This document shows positions 27,645-35,013 of a stretch of DNA of 37,950 nucleotides, piece by piece. Position 1 is the first letter of the stretch; every line of letters begins with the position of its first letter. The position numbers and the translations under genes are program-made. Under the pieces are notes generated by a model. That model was not told the DNA's origin. It saw only the letters and a program-made list of their open reading frames with translations, and did not search any database. Origin of the DNA: Stenotrophomonas maltophilia (GTDB lineage: Bacteria > Pseudomonadota > Gammaproteobacteria > Xanthomonadales > Xanthomonadaceae). The stretch is taken from positions 1-37,950 of the forward strand of contig DGIP01000318.1 of NCBI GenBank assembly GCA_002386405.1, written 5' to 3'.

Positions 27645-30313
27645 TGACGCGCAGGCCCCTGTTCCGCACGTTGGCGCTCTGCGCCGCCATCACCCTGGCC
27701 ACCGTCGGCCACGCCGCCGCGCCGCAGCCGTGGCTCGACACCTCAGCCAGCTTCGAGACCCGCGCCGCTGCGTTGGTCGCGCAGATGACGCTGGAGGAAA
27801 AGGCCGCCCAGATGCAGAACGCCGCGCCCGCCATCGAACGGCTGGGCGTTCCCGCGTACGACTGGTGGAACGAAGGCCTGCATGGCGTGGCCCGGGCAGG
27901 GCAGGCCACCGTGTTCCCGCAGGCCATCGGCCTGGCCGCCACCTTCGACGTGCCGTTGATGGGGCAGGTAGCCACCACCATCAGCGACGAAGCCCGCGCC
28001 AAGCACCACCAGTTCATCCGCGAGGGCTCGCATGGCCGCTACCAGGGGCTGACCTTCTGGTCGCCCAACATCAACATCTTCCGCGACCCGCGCTGGGGCC
28101 GGGGCCAGGAGACCTACGGCGAAGACCCGTACCTCACCGCGCGCATGGGCGTGGCCTTCGTGCACGGCCTGCAGGGCGATGACCCGGTGTACCGCAAGCT
28201 CGACGCCACCGCCAAGCACCTGGCCGTGCACAGCGGCCCCGAGGCCGACCGCCACCACTTCGACGCCCGGCCCAGCAAGCGCGACCTGTACGACACCTAC
28301 CTGCCGGCGTTCGAGGCGCTGGTGAAGGAAGGCCAGGTGGATGCGGTGATGGGTGCCTACAACCGCGTGTACGGCGAATCGGCCAGCGCCAGCCACTTCC
28401 TGCTGCGCGACGTGCTCCGCCGCGACTGGGGCTTCAAGGGCTACGTGGTCTCCGACTGCTGGGCCATCGTCGATATCTGGAAGCATCACAAAATCGTGCC
28501 CACCCGCGAAGCCGCCGCCGCGCTGGCAGTGAAGAACGGCACCGAGCTGGAGTGCGGCCAGGAATACGCCACGCTGCCGGCAGCAGTGAAGCAGGGCCTG
28601 ATCAGCGAAGCCGAGATCGACGAAGCGGTGACCCAGCTGTTCACCGCGCGGATGCGGCTGGGCATGTTCGACCCACCGGAGCGCGTGAAGTGGGCGCAGA
28701 TTCCCGCATCGGTGAACCAGGCGCCCGCGCACGACGCGCTGGCCCTCAAAGCGGCACAGGAATCGCTGGTGCTGTTGAAGAACGAGGGCGTGCTGCCGCT
28801 GTCACGCGACCTCAAGCGTATCGCCGTGGTCGGCCCCACCGCCGATGACACCATGGCGCTGCTCGGCAACTACTTCGGCACCCCGGCCGCACCGGTGACG
28901 ATCCTGCAGGGCATCCGCGATGCGGCGAAAGGTGTCGAAGTACGCTATGCACGCGGCGTGGACCTGGTGGAAGGGCGCGACGACCCCAGCGCGACCCCGC
29001 TGATCGAAGCAGCCTACCTGCGTCCGTCCGCCGATTCCCCGGAACGCGGCCTGCGCGGCGAGTATTTCCGCACCGCCGATCTTTCCGGCACGCCGGCGCT
29101 GGTCCGTACCGATGCCCAGATCGGCTTCGGCTGGGACCGCGGCTCGCCCACCGACAACCTGCTGGCCCGCGGTGAAGCGGCGCCGGGGCAGGGCATTCCC
29201 AACGACAACTTCAGCATCCGCTGGAGCGGCCAGCTGCTGCCGCCGGTATCCGGCCGTTACCGCATCGAGGCCGCCGCCGACGACGGCTTCCGTCTCTACG
29301 TGGACGGCAAGCGCGTGCTCGACCACTGGGCCAACAGCGACCGCCTGCACGGCGACGGCGTGGACCTGGACCTGCAGGCCGGCCGCGCCTACGACCTGAA
29401 GCTGGAGTACTTTGATGCCGAGCGCGACGCCGGCGTGCGGCTGGGCTGGCGCATGCCCGGTGCAAAACCGCCGTTCGAAGAGGCACTGGATGCCGCCCGC
29501 AATGCCGATGTGGTGGTGTTCGTCGGCGGCCTCACCGGCGATGTCGAAGGTGAGGAAATGAAGGTCAACTACCCAGGCTTCGCCGGGGGCGACCGCACCG
29601 ACCTGCGCCTGCCCGCGCCCCAGCGCGCCCTGCTGGAAGCACTGCACGCCACCGGCAAGCCCGTGGTGATGGTGCTGACTGGCGGCTCCGCGATGGCCGT
29701 GGAGTGGGCCCAGGCGAAACTGCCCGCGATCCTGATGAGCTGGTACCCCGGGCAACGCGGCGGCACCGCCGTCGGCGAAGCGCTGTTCGGCGATACCAAC
29801 CCCGGCGGGCGGCTGCCGGTGACGTTCTACAAGGCAGACCAGGCTATGCCGGTCTTCGACGACTACACCATGGAAGGCCGCACCTACCGTTACTTCCGCG
29901 GCACGCCGCTGTACCCGTTCGGGCACGGCCTGTCGTACACCACATTCGACTACGGCAAACTCCGCCTGGATGCACCCCGCATCGCCGCGGACGGGCAACT
30001 CAAGGTGCAGGTGGACGTGGCCAACACGGGCAAGCGCGCGGGCGATGAAGTGGTGCAGCTGTATGTGCGGCGGGTGGATGCGGCACCGGGTGATGCGCAG
30101 CAGGCGCTGCGCGGCTTCCAGCGTGTCCAGCTGGCGCCGGGTGAACGGCGCACCGTGGCCTTCGATCTGGACGCAACGCAGGCCCTGCGCCAGTACGACG
30201 AAGCGCGGGCGGCGTATGTAGTACCGCCGGGTGCGTACGAGGTCAGGGTAGGCAGCTCCAGTGCCGACGCCCGCGCGCAGGCCCGCTTCACCGTGGAGGC
30301 TGCCCGTGACTGA
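27641..30313 (+). CDS. xyl3A: GH3 beta-xylosidase with PA14 insertion
   Basis: The protein has 890 residues and a signal peptide ending about residue 26. The GH3 barrel carries nucleophile D272 in GYVVSDCWAI, with KHLAVHSGPE typical of the xylosidase branch. A PA14 domain (about residues 470-606, GEYFRTADLSG to LGWRMPG) is inserted in the second GH3 domain, and a fibronectin-III-like domain closes the protein (about 770-890). The PA14 module in GH3 enzymes narrows the active site towards short oligosaccharides. GAGGAG at 27632-27637 is 3 bases before ATG 27641 and 6 before ATG 27644, so translation may begin one codon later. The start overlaps the GH43 stop and the end overlaps the transporter start by 8 bases. 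Confidence 0.92.
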   Translation: MMTRRPLFRTLALCAAITLATVGHAAAPQPWLDTSASFETRAAALVAQMTLEEKAAQMQNAAPAIERLGVPAYDWWNEGLHGVARAGQATVFPQAIGLAATFDVPLMGQVATTISDEARAKHHQFIREGSHGRYQGLTFWSPNINIFRDPRWGRGQETYGEDPYLTARMGVAFVHGLQGDDPVYRKLDATAKHLAVHSGPEADRHHFDARPSKRDLYDTYLPAFEALVKEGQVDAVMGAYNRVYGESASASHFLLRDVLRRDWGFKGYVVSDCWAIVDIWKHHKIVPTREAAAALAVKNGTELECGQEYATLPAAVKQGLISEAEIDEAVTQLFTARMRLGMFDPPERVKWAQIPASVNQAPAHDALALKAAQESLVLLKNEGVLPLSRDLKRIAVVGPTADDTMALLGNYFGTPAAPVTILQGIRDAAKGVEVRYARGVDLVEGRDDPSATPLIEAAYLRPSADSPERGLRGEYFRTADLSGTPALVRTDAQIGFGWDRGSPTDNLLARGEAAPGQGIPNDNFSIRWSGQLLPPVSGRYRIEAAADDGFRLYVDGKRVLDHWANSDRLHGDGVDLDLQAGRAYDLKLEYFDAERDAGVRLGWRMPGAKPPFEEALDAARNADVVVFVGGLTGDVEGEEMKVNYPGFAGGDRTDLRLPAPQRALLEALHATGKPVVMVLTGGSAMAVEWAQAKLPAILMSWYPGQRGGTAVGEALFGDTNPGGRLPVTFYKADQAMPVFDDYTMEGRTYRYFRGTPLYPFGHGLSYTTFDYGKLRLDAPRIAADGQLKVQVDVANTGKRAGDEVVQLYVRRVDAAPGDAQQALRGFQRVQLAPGERRTVAFDLDATQALRQYDEARAAYVVPPGAYEVRVGSSSADARAQARFTVEAARD

Positions 30314-32762
30314 GCACGTCCTGTCGGTACGGGAAAAGCTGGGCTACAGCCTGGGCGATCTCGCGGCGAACCTGATCTTCCAGACGCTCATCACCTACCT
30401 CGCGTTCTTCTACACCGACGTGTACCGGCTGCCGCCGGCCACGGCGGCGACGATCATCTTCGTGATCGGCCTGCTGGGCGCCTTCGTGTTCACCCCGCTG
30501 ATTGGCATTGCCGCCGACCGCACGGCCACCCGGTGGGGCAAGTTCCGGCCATGGATCCTGTGGACGGCGGTGCCCTTCGGCGTGCTCTCGCTACTGGCCT
30601 TCAGCACGCCGCAGCTCGGCGCACAGGGCAAGATCATCTACGCGCTCGGCACCTATGGCCTGCTGATGCTGGTGTACGCGGCCAACAACCTGCCGTACTC
30701 CGCGCTCAGCGGCGTGCTCACCGGCAGCATGGCGCAGCGCAACAGCCTCTCGGCCTACCGTTTCGTGGCGGTGATGATCGCGCAGTTCATCATCCAGGTG
30801 CTGCTGTTGCCGCTGGTGCTGATCCTCGGCGACGGCGACCGCGTGCTGGGCTTCGAGCGGGTGATGACCGTGTTCGCGGTGGTGGGTACCGTGTTCTTCC
30901 TGATCACCTTCGCCACCACCCGCGAGCGCATCGTGCCGGCCAAGGAACAGACTGGCGGGGTGCTGCAGGACCTGTCCGACCTGCTGCGCAACCGCCCGTG
31001 GCAGGTGATGCTGGCCCTCACGATCCTCGTCTTCATCAACCTGGCCCTGAAGGGCGGCACCTACATCTACTACTTCCAGTACTACATGAGCGAGCCGGCT
31101 CTTGCGGGCTTCCTCGACAACACCGGCTTCAACCGCTTCATCGGCGGATTGAACGCCACGCTCAACGGCATGGGGCTGTCCGGCTTCGCGTGGCCGGAGG
31201 ATCCGGCAACCTCGGCGTTCAGCCTGTTCAACGCCTGCGGCATCCTCTGCATGATCCTGGGCATCGGGGTCTCGCGATGGCTGGCCGACCGCTTCGGCAA
31301 GCGTGATGTGTTCGGCGGCGCGCTGCTGGTCTCCACCGTGTTCCTGCTGGTGTTCTACTTCTTCCCGCCCACCGCCGTGGCCGTCGCGTTCGTTTCCTTC
31401 ATGCTGCACGGGTTCTTCTACGGCATCACCATTCCGTTGCTGTGGGCGATGATCGCCGACGTCGCCGACTACTCCGAATGGAAGAACAACCGCCGCGCCA
31501 CCGCCATCATCTTCTCCGCGATGCTGTGCGGCCTGAAGATCGGCCTCAGCATCGGTGGCGCGCTGGTCGCCGGCATCCTGGCGTACTACGGCTACCAGGC
31601 CGGCGCGGAACAGCAGCCCGAGGGCGTGGTCAACGGCATCCGCCTCACCGTGAGCGTCTACTGCTCCATTCCGTTCCTCGTCGCCGTGGCGATGCTGTTC
31701 CTCTACAAGATCGACAAGCGCATGGAAACCCGCATCGAGCAGGACCTGCAGCAGCGCCGCGAGGGCAACAACCTGGGGCACCTGGCGGCCCGTGCCATCT
31801 CCCAGCCGCTGGTGACCCACATCTACACCGCCGATCCGTCGGCCCATGTGTTCGAGGGAAAGCTGTACATCTATCCCTCGCACGACATCGATGCCGGCGC
31901 ACCGTTCGACGATGAAGGGGGGCACTTCGGCATGGAGGATTACCACGTACTGCGCATGGGCAGCCCCACCGGCGAGGCCACCGACTGCGGCATGGCGCTG
32001 CACGTCCGCGACGTGCCATGGGCGGCAAAGCAGATGTGGGCACCAGACGCGGCGCACCGTGACGGCCGCTATTACCTGTACTTCCCGGCCAAGGACGGGG
32101 AGGGCAGGTTCCGCATCGGCGTCGCCGTGGCCGATCGCCCCGAGGGGCCGTTCACCGCCGAACCGGAGCCGATGGCCGGCACGTACTCCATCGATCCGGC
32201 CGTATACGAAGACGACGACGGCGCGCATTACCTCTACTTCGGCGGCATCTGGGGCGGCCAGCTGCAGAAGTACCGCGACAACCGCTACGACGCCGCACAC
32301 GAAGAACCCACCGGCGATGCGCCTGCGCTGGGCCCGCGTGTTGGCCGACTGGAAACGGGCATGACCCAGCTGACAGAGCCCACGCGCGAGGTGATCATCC
32401 TGGACGAGCATGGCCAGCCACTGCGCGCCGATGACCACGAGCGCCGCTTCTTCGAAGGGCCGTGGCTGCACAAGTACCAGGGCAGGTATTACCTGTCGTA
32501 CTCCACCGGCGACACCCATCTGCTGTGCTACGCCATCGGCGACAGCCCGTACGGCCCGTTCACCTATGGCGGCGTGATCCTCAAGCCGGTAGTGGGCTGG
32601 ACCACGCACCACTCCATCTGCGAGGTCGAAGGGCAGTGGTATCTGTTCTACCACGACGCCTTGTTGTCCGGCGGGGTCACTCACCTGCGCTCGGTCAAGT
32701 GCACCCCGCTGCACATGGAAGCGGACGGCAGCATCCGGACTATTGATCCCTATGGCAACTGA
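30306..32762 (+). CDS. GPH-family sugar:cation symporter fused to a cytoplasmic GH43 glycosidase
   Basis: This is a single uninterrupted frame of 818 residues. Residues 1 to about 485 are a GPH/MFS-2 symporter with about 12 membrane segments; motifs include IGIAADRTATRWGKFRPWIL and the DVADYSEWKNNRRATA loop, and the segment ends KIDKRMETRIEQDL. After a short linker, residues 500-818 are a complete GH43 domain: D510 in YTADPSAH (base), D630 in YSIDPAVY and E717 in FFEGPWLHK (acid). A GPH C-terminus is cytoplasmic, so the glycosidase would act on sugar just imported. GGAGG at 30295-30299, 6 bases away, sets the GTG start, which overlaps the upstream stop. No stop or internal ribosome-binding site separates the halves. 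The two domains are usually separate genes. Confidence 0.88.
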   Translation: MTEHVLSVREKLGYSLGDLAANLIFQTLITYLAFFYTDVYRLPPATAATIIFVIGLLGAFVFTPLIGIAADRTATRWGKFRPWILWTAVPFGVLSLLAFSTPQLGAQGKIIYALGTYGLLMLVYAANNLPYSALSGVLTGSMAQRNSLSAYRFVAVMIAQFIIQVLLLPLVLILGDGDRVLGFERVMTVFAVVGTVFFLITFATTRERIVPAKEQTGGVLQDLSDLLRNRPWQVMLALTILVFINLALKGGTYIYYFQYYMSEPALAGFLDNTGFNRFIGGLNATLNGMGLSGFAWPEDPATSAFSLFNACGILCMILGIGVSRWLADRFGKRDVFGGALLVSTVFLLVFYFFPPTAVAVAFVSFMLHGFFYGITIPLLWAMIADVADYSEWKNNRRATAIIFSAMLCGLKIGLSIGGALVAGILAYYGYQAGAEQQPEGVVNGIRLTVSVYCSIPFLVAVAMLFLYKIDKRMETRIEQDLQQRREGNNLGHLAARAISQPLVTHIYTADPSAHVFEGKLYIYPSHDIDAGAPFDDEGGHFGMEDYHVLRMGSPTGEATDCGMALHVRDVPWAAKQMWAPDAAHRDGRYYLYFPAKDGEGRFRIGVAVADRPEGPFTAEPEPMAGTYSIDPAVYEDDDGAHYLYFGGIWGGQLQKYRDNRYDAAHEEPTGDAPALGPRVGRLETGMTQLTEPTREVIILDEHGQPLRADDHERRFFEGPWLHKYQGRYYLSYSTGDTHLLCYAIGDSPYGPFTYGGVILKPVVGWTTHHSICEVEGQWYLFYHDALLSGGVTHLRSVKCTPLHMEADGSIRTIDPYGN

Positions 32763-33594
32763 GCGCGCGTTACCCATCGACGACGCGCAGGCGCCCCTGC
32801 TGTCGGGCTGCCTGCGTTGGTTGCGCGCGGGAAGGCTCGAGGTGGCGCTTGCCCCAGAGGCGGGCGGACGCATCGCTCGCATCCGCCATGAAGGCGTTGA
32901 GTGGCTGGTGGACGAGCAGGAGGGCGGGGCGGCCACTATCGCATGGGGCTGCTACCCAATGGTGCCGTGGGCCGGGCGCATCCGGCACGGGCGCTTCACC
33001 TTCGATGGCAGGGCGTACGCGTTGCCAACGAACTTCGGCGAACACGCCATCCACGGCGTAGGGTTCGCGTTGCCGTGGCAGATCGACAGCATCGCGGCGG
33101 ACAGCGCCTCGCTGTCACTGCAGCTTCCCGAGGACGACTACTGGCCCTTCGGCGGCACCGCAACACAGGTCATACACCTGACGCCGCACAGTCTCGAACT
33201 ACGCCTCGCCGTGCAGGCCGGCACCCAGCCGATGCCGGCGATACTCGGCTGGCACCCGTGGTTCCGCAAGCCGGATCAATTGCTGTTCGAGCCCGACGCC
33301 ATGTATCCGCGAGACGAGGAGGGCATAGCCAGGCTGCCACTGGTAAGCGCATCCCCCGGCCCATGGGACGACTGCTTCATCAACCAGAACGACATAACCC
33401 TGGTCTACGGCGGCCAGCGCCTGACGCTGCAATCCAACACCCACCACTGGGTGGTCTACGACGCCGCCCCACACGCCACCTGCGTAGAACCCCAAACCGG
33501 CCCACCCGACGGGTTCACCCTCGCACCGACCAGACTGGAACCCGGCCAACACCTGGAGCTGACCTTCGAACTCGCGTGGAATACGCCACGATAA
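32752..33594 (+). CDS. galM: Aldose 1-epimerase (xylose mutarotase)
   Basis: The protein has 280 residues without a signal peptide. It belongs to the aldose 1-epimerase superfamily: HAIHGVGF and GWHPWF hold the catalytic histidines, and CVEPQTGPPDGF carries the glutamate base. It interconverts anomers of the free sugar, which would speed delivery of alpha-xylose to XylA after hydrolysis by beta-xylosidases. The ATG overlaps the end of the transporter-GH43 gene by 11 bases; no strong ribosome-binding site is seen, so coupling is likely. It is the last gene of the operon; a MITE-like repeat starts 13 bases after it. Assignment to xylose rather than galactose rests on context. Confidence 0.87.
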   Translation: MATERALPIDDAQAPLLSGCLRWLRAGRLEVALAPEAGGRIARIRHEGVEWLVDEQEGGAATIAWGCYPMVPWAGRIRHGRFTFDGRAYALPTNFGEHAIHGVGFALPWQIDSIAADSASLSLQLPEDDYWPFGGTATQVIHLTPHSLELRLAVQAGTQPMPAILGWHPWFRKPDQLLFEPDAMYPRDEEGIARLPLVSASPGPWDDCFINQNDITLVYGGQRLTLQSNTHHWVVYDAAPHATCVEPQTGPPDGFTLAPTRLEPGQHLELTFELAWNTPR

Positions 33595-33606
33595 CGTCGC
33601 GCCAAC

Positions 33607-33753
33607 GGTAGGGTCGGTTCCCAAACGACCGCCGATAACGGTGATCGGCACGGTAACGCATGACCTCAAATCGAAAGCGCGCGTCCTCCGTTCGAGGTCA
33701 TGCCCTAAAGGGATAATCACCACCCCGGCGGTTGATCGGGATGCAACCCTACC
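33607..33753. repeat. MITE-like repeat, copy A (complete, 147 bp)
   Basis: The element starts GGTAGGGTCGGTTCCC and ends with the imperfect inverted complement (terminal ACCCTACC, 33746-33753), giving terminal inverted repeats of about 16 bp with 3 mismatches. Internal hairpins are GGTCG/CGACC, GCCGAT/ATCGGC and a 10-bp GCATGACCTC/GAGGTCATGC stem. Copies lie at 34242-34340 and 37009-37153. It has no coding capacity. It occupies most of the space after the mutarotase gene. Confidence 0.85.
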
Positions 33754-33824
33754 GGTGGCCCAGCCCGGCACGCGGGGCTATAGTCGGCCGGAAGGCTCGG
33801 CCCAAATCGACTCATGGAAGGTCA

Positions 33825-34298
33825 ATGAACTGGTTCTCACGCCCGCCAAATCAGCCATATCGAAACCTGTTTTTCGCGGCATTCATTGGCGTCCCGGTGG
33901 GATGCCTGATGGCCTCGCTCCATAAAGCCCTCTTCGACGCCACCTCACTTCAGCAGGCGTTGAAGTTCATTGCCTTTGCGTTGCCCACCTCAGTCTCTGG
34001 TTACCTGGTCATGGTACCGCTGCTTGGGGCCTACGGGCTTCCGGCACTCTGGCTGGCCTTGAAGGTCCGCCTCGCCGGGCCGGCGACAGCGTTCGCAGTC
34101 TCCGTTCTCCCTGGACTGCTCGTGTGGCTTAGCGCCAGCCAGAAAGACACGGTTGCCTGGCTGACGCTGGCCATATCCGCAGCCACAGGCGTGGCATTTG
34201 TGGCGTTGGCCTACCGCGACCCCGGCCGGAATTCTGGAACGGGTAGGGTCGGTTCCCAAACGACCGCCGATAACGGTGATCGGCACGGTAACGCATGA
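33825..34298 (+). CDS. Small polytopic membrane protein whose C-terminus is encoded by a repeat copy
   Basis: The protein has 157 residues with four hydrophobic segments (about 18-36, 48-72, 78-106 and 110-130), so it is an inner-membrane protein of unknown function. GGAAGG lies just before the ATG. The last 18 residues (from about 140, reading GRVGSQTTADNGDRHGNA) and the stop codon come from repeat copy B, which begins at 34242. The original C-terminus was therefore replaced or extended when the repeat inserted. The membrane core is intact, so it may still be functional. I do not recognise the family. Confidence 0.6.
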   Translation: MNWFSRPPNQPYRNLFFAAFIGVPVGCLMASLHKALFDATSLQQALKFIAFALPTSVSGYLVMVPLLGAYGLPALWLALKVRLAGPATAFAVSVLPGLLVWLSASQKDTVAWLTLAISAATGVAFVALAYRDPGRNSGTGRVGSQTTADNGDRHGNA

Positions 34299-34340
34299 CC
34301 CGTAATCGAAAGCGCACCGCCTGCGTTCGAGGTCATGCCC
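34242..34340. repeat. MITE-like repeat, copy B (3'-truncated, about 99 bp)
   Basis: It is identical to copy A across roughly the first 59 bases (GGTAGGGT to GCATGACC) and similar to the GGTCATGCCC arm, then similarity stops, so the right-hand third and right terminal repeat are missing. It covers the 3' end of the preceding membrane-protein gene and fills the gap to the convergent DUF6622-like gene. Confidence 0.85.
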
Positions 34341-34348
34341 GGCATGCC

Positions 34349-34876
34349 TCAGCCTGAAACCCGGAGGTCATCCCGCGTCGTTGCTTGACGCCACGCGGCC
34401 ACGTACCGGAGGTACTTACCGATGAAGATCCCGGTGAAACCGCCCGACAGCAGCAGATACGCAGCCCGGAAACCAACATCCCCCGCAAGCGTCGGCGACA
34501 TCGCCAGCGCGGATTCGAACCCGTACTTCACGGCGAACGTCACCAGCAGCAGCGGCAGCAGGCTGTAATCCGCGCTGCGCCACAGCTTCCCGGTTGCCCG
34601 GTTCGCGGTCAGCGTCGCACGGCGGAGCATCATCCAGCCGATGCCCGCACCAGCAGCGATTCCGGCCAGCCACAGCGCCCACGCCTGCCAGAAGGTGCCA
34701 TAGCGGGCACTGATCGACCACAGGCCCCACGCGGTGAACAGGGCAGGCACCACGGCCAGCCGCCCCAGCGTGATCTCACCCGGCTTCATCGCCGCGATGC
34801 CGCGCGTGATCAGGAAGATCAGAAGCGCCCATACCCAGAGCGGGGTGTGCGAAGCAAACTGCTGCAGCATGTTCAT
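34349..34876 (-). CDS. DUF6622-like inner-membrane protein
   Basis: The protein has 175 residues with about five hydrophobic segments. The N-terminal pattern (MNMLQQFASHTPLWVWALLIFLI, then RG and KPGEIT) resembles what I remember of the DUF6622 family, which has no known function. AAGGA is correctly spaced upstream of the ATG on the minus strand. It is divergent from the WG-like secreted protein gene, with a perfect palindrome between them, and convergent with the repeat-tailed membrane protein. Confidence 0.65.
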   Translation of the reverse strand: MNMLQQFASHTPLWVWALLIFLITRGIAAMKPGEITLGRLAVVPALFTAWGLWSISARYGTFWQAWALWLAGIAAGAGIGWMMLRRATLTANRATGKLWRSADYSLLPLLLVTFAVKYGFESALAMSPTLAGDVGFRAAYLLLSGGFTGIFIGKYLRYVAAWRQATTRDDLRVSG

Positions 34877-34963
34877 CGGGGGTCCTTGGCTTGGGGTGGG
34901 TGCCGGCCGTGCAGCGCCGTGCGGGAATGGGGTAATTCTCTCTCTGGGCCGAAACGGAACAAG

Positions 34964-34975
34964 TGACAGCTGTCA
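34964..34975. promoter_or_regulatory. Palindromic site between divergent genes
   Basis: TGACAGCTGTCA is a perfect 12-bp palindrome in the 137-base region between the DUF6622-like gene (minus) and the secreted protein gene (plus). Position and symmetry suit a dimeric regulator. No promoter elements are clear, and no regulator gene is adjacent. Confidence 0.35.
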
Positions 34976-35013
34976 GCCATCGGGGAGTACAGGCTGGCGG
35001 GTACCATAGGGCC

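Noticed and set aside
31780..31830. Possible internal start separating the transporter and the GH43 domain
   Set aside because: Only a GTG (Val503) is available, without a Shine-Dalgarno sequence; there is no stop codon, so a fusion is the simpler reading.
30591..32936. 781-codon minus-strand frame opposite the transporter-GH43 gene
   Set aside because: H/Q/V/E-rich shadow translation without domains.
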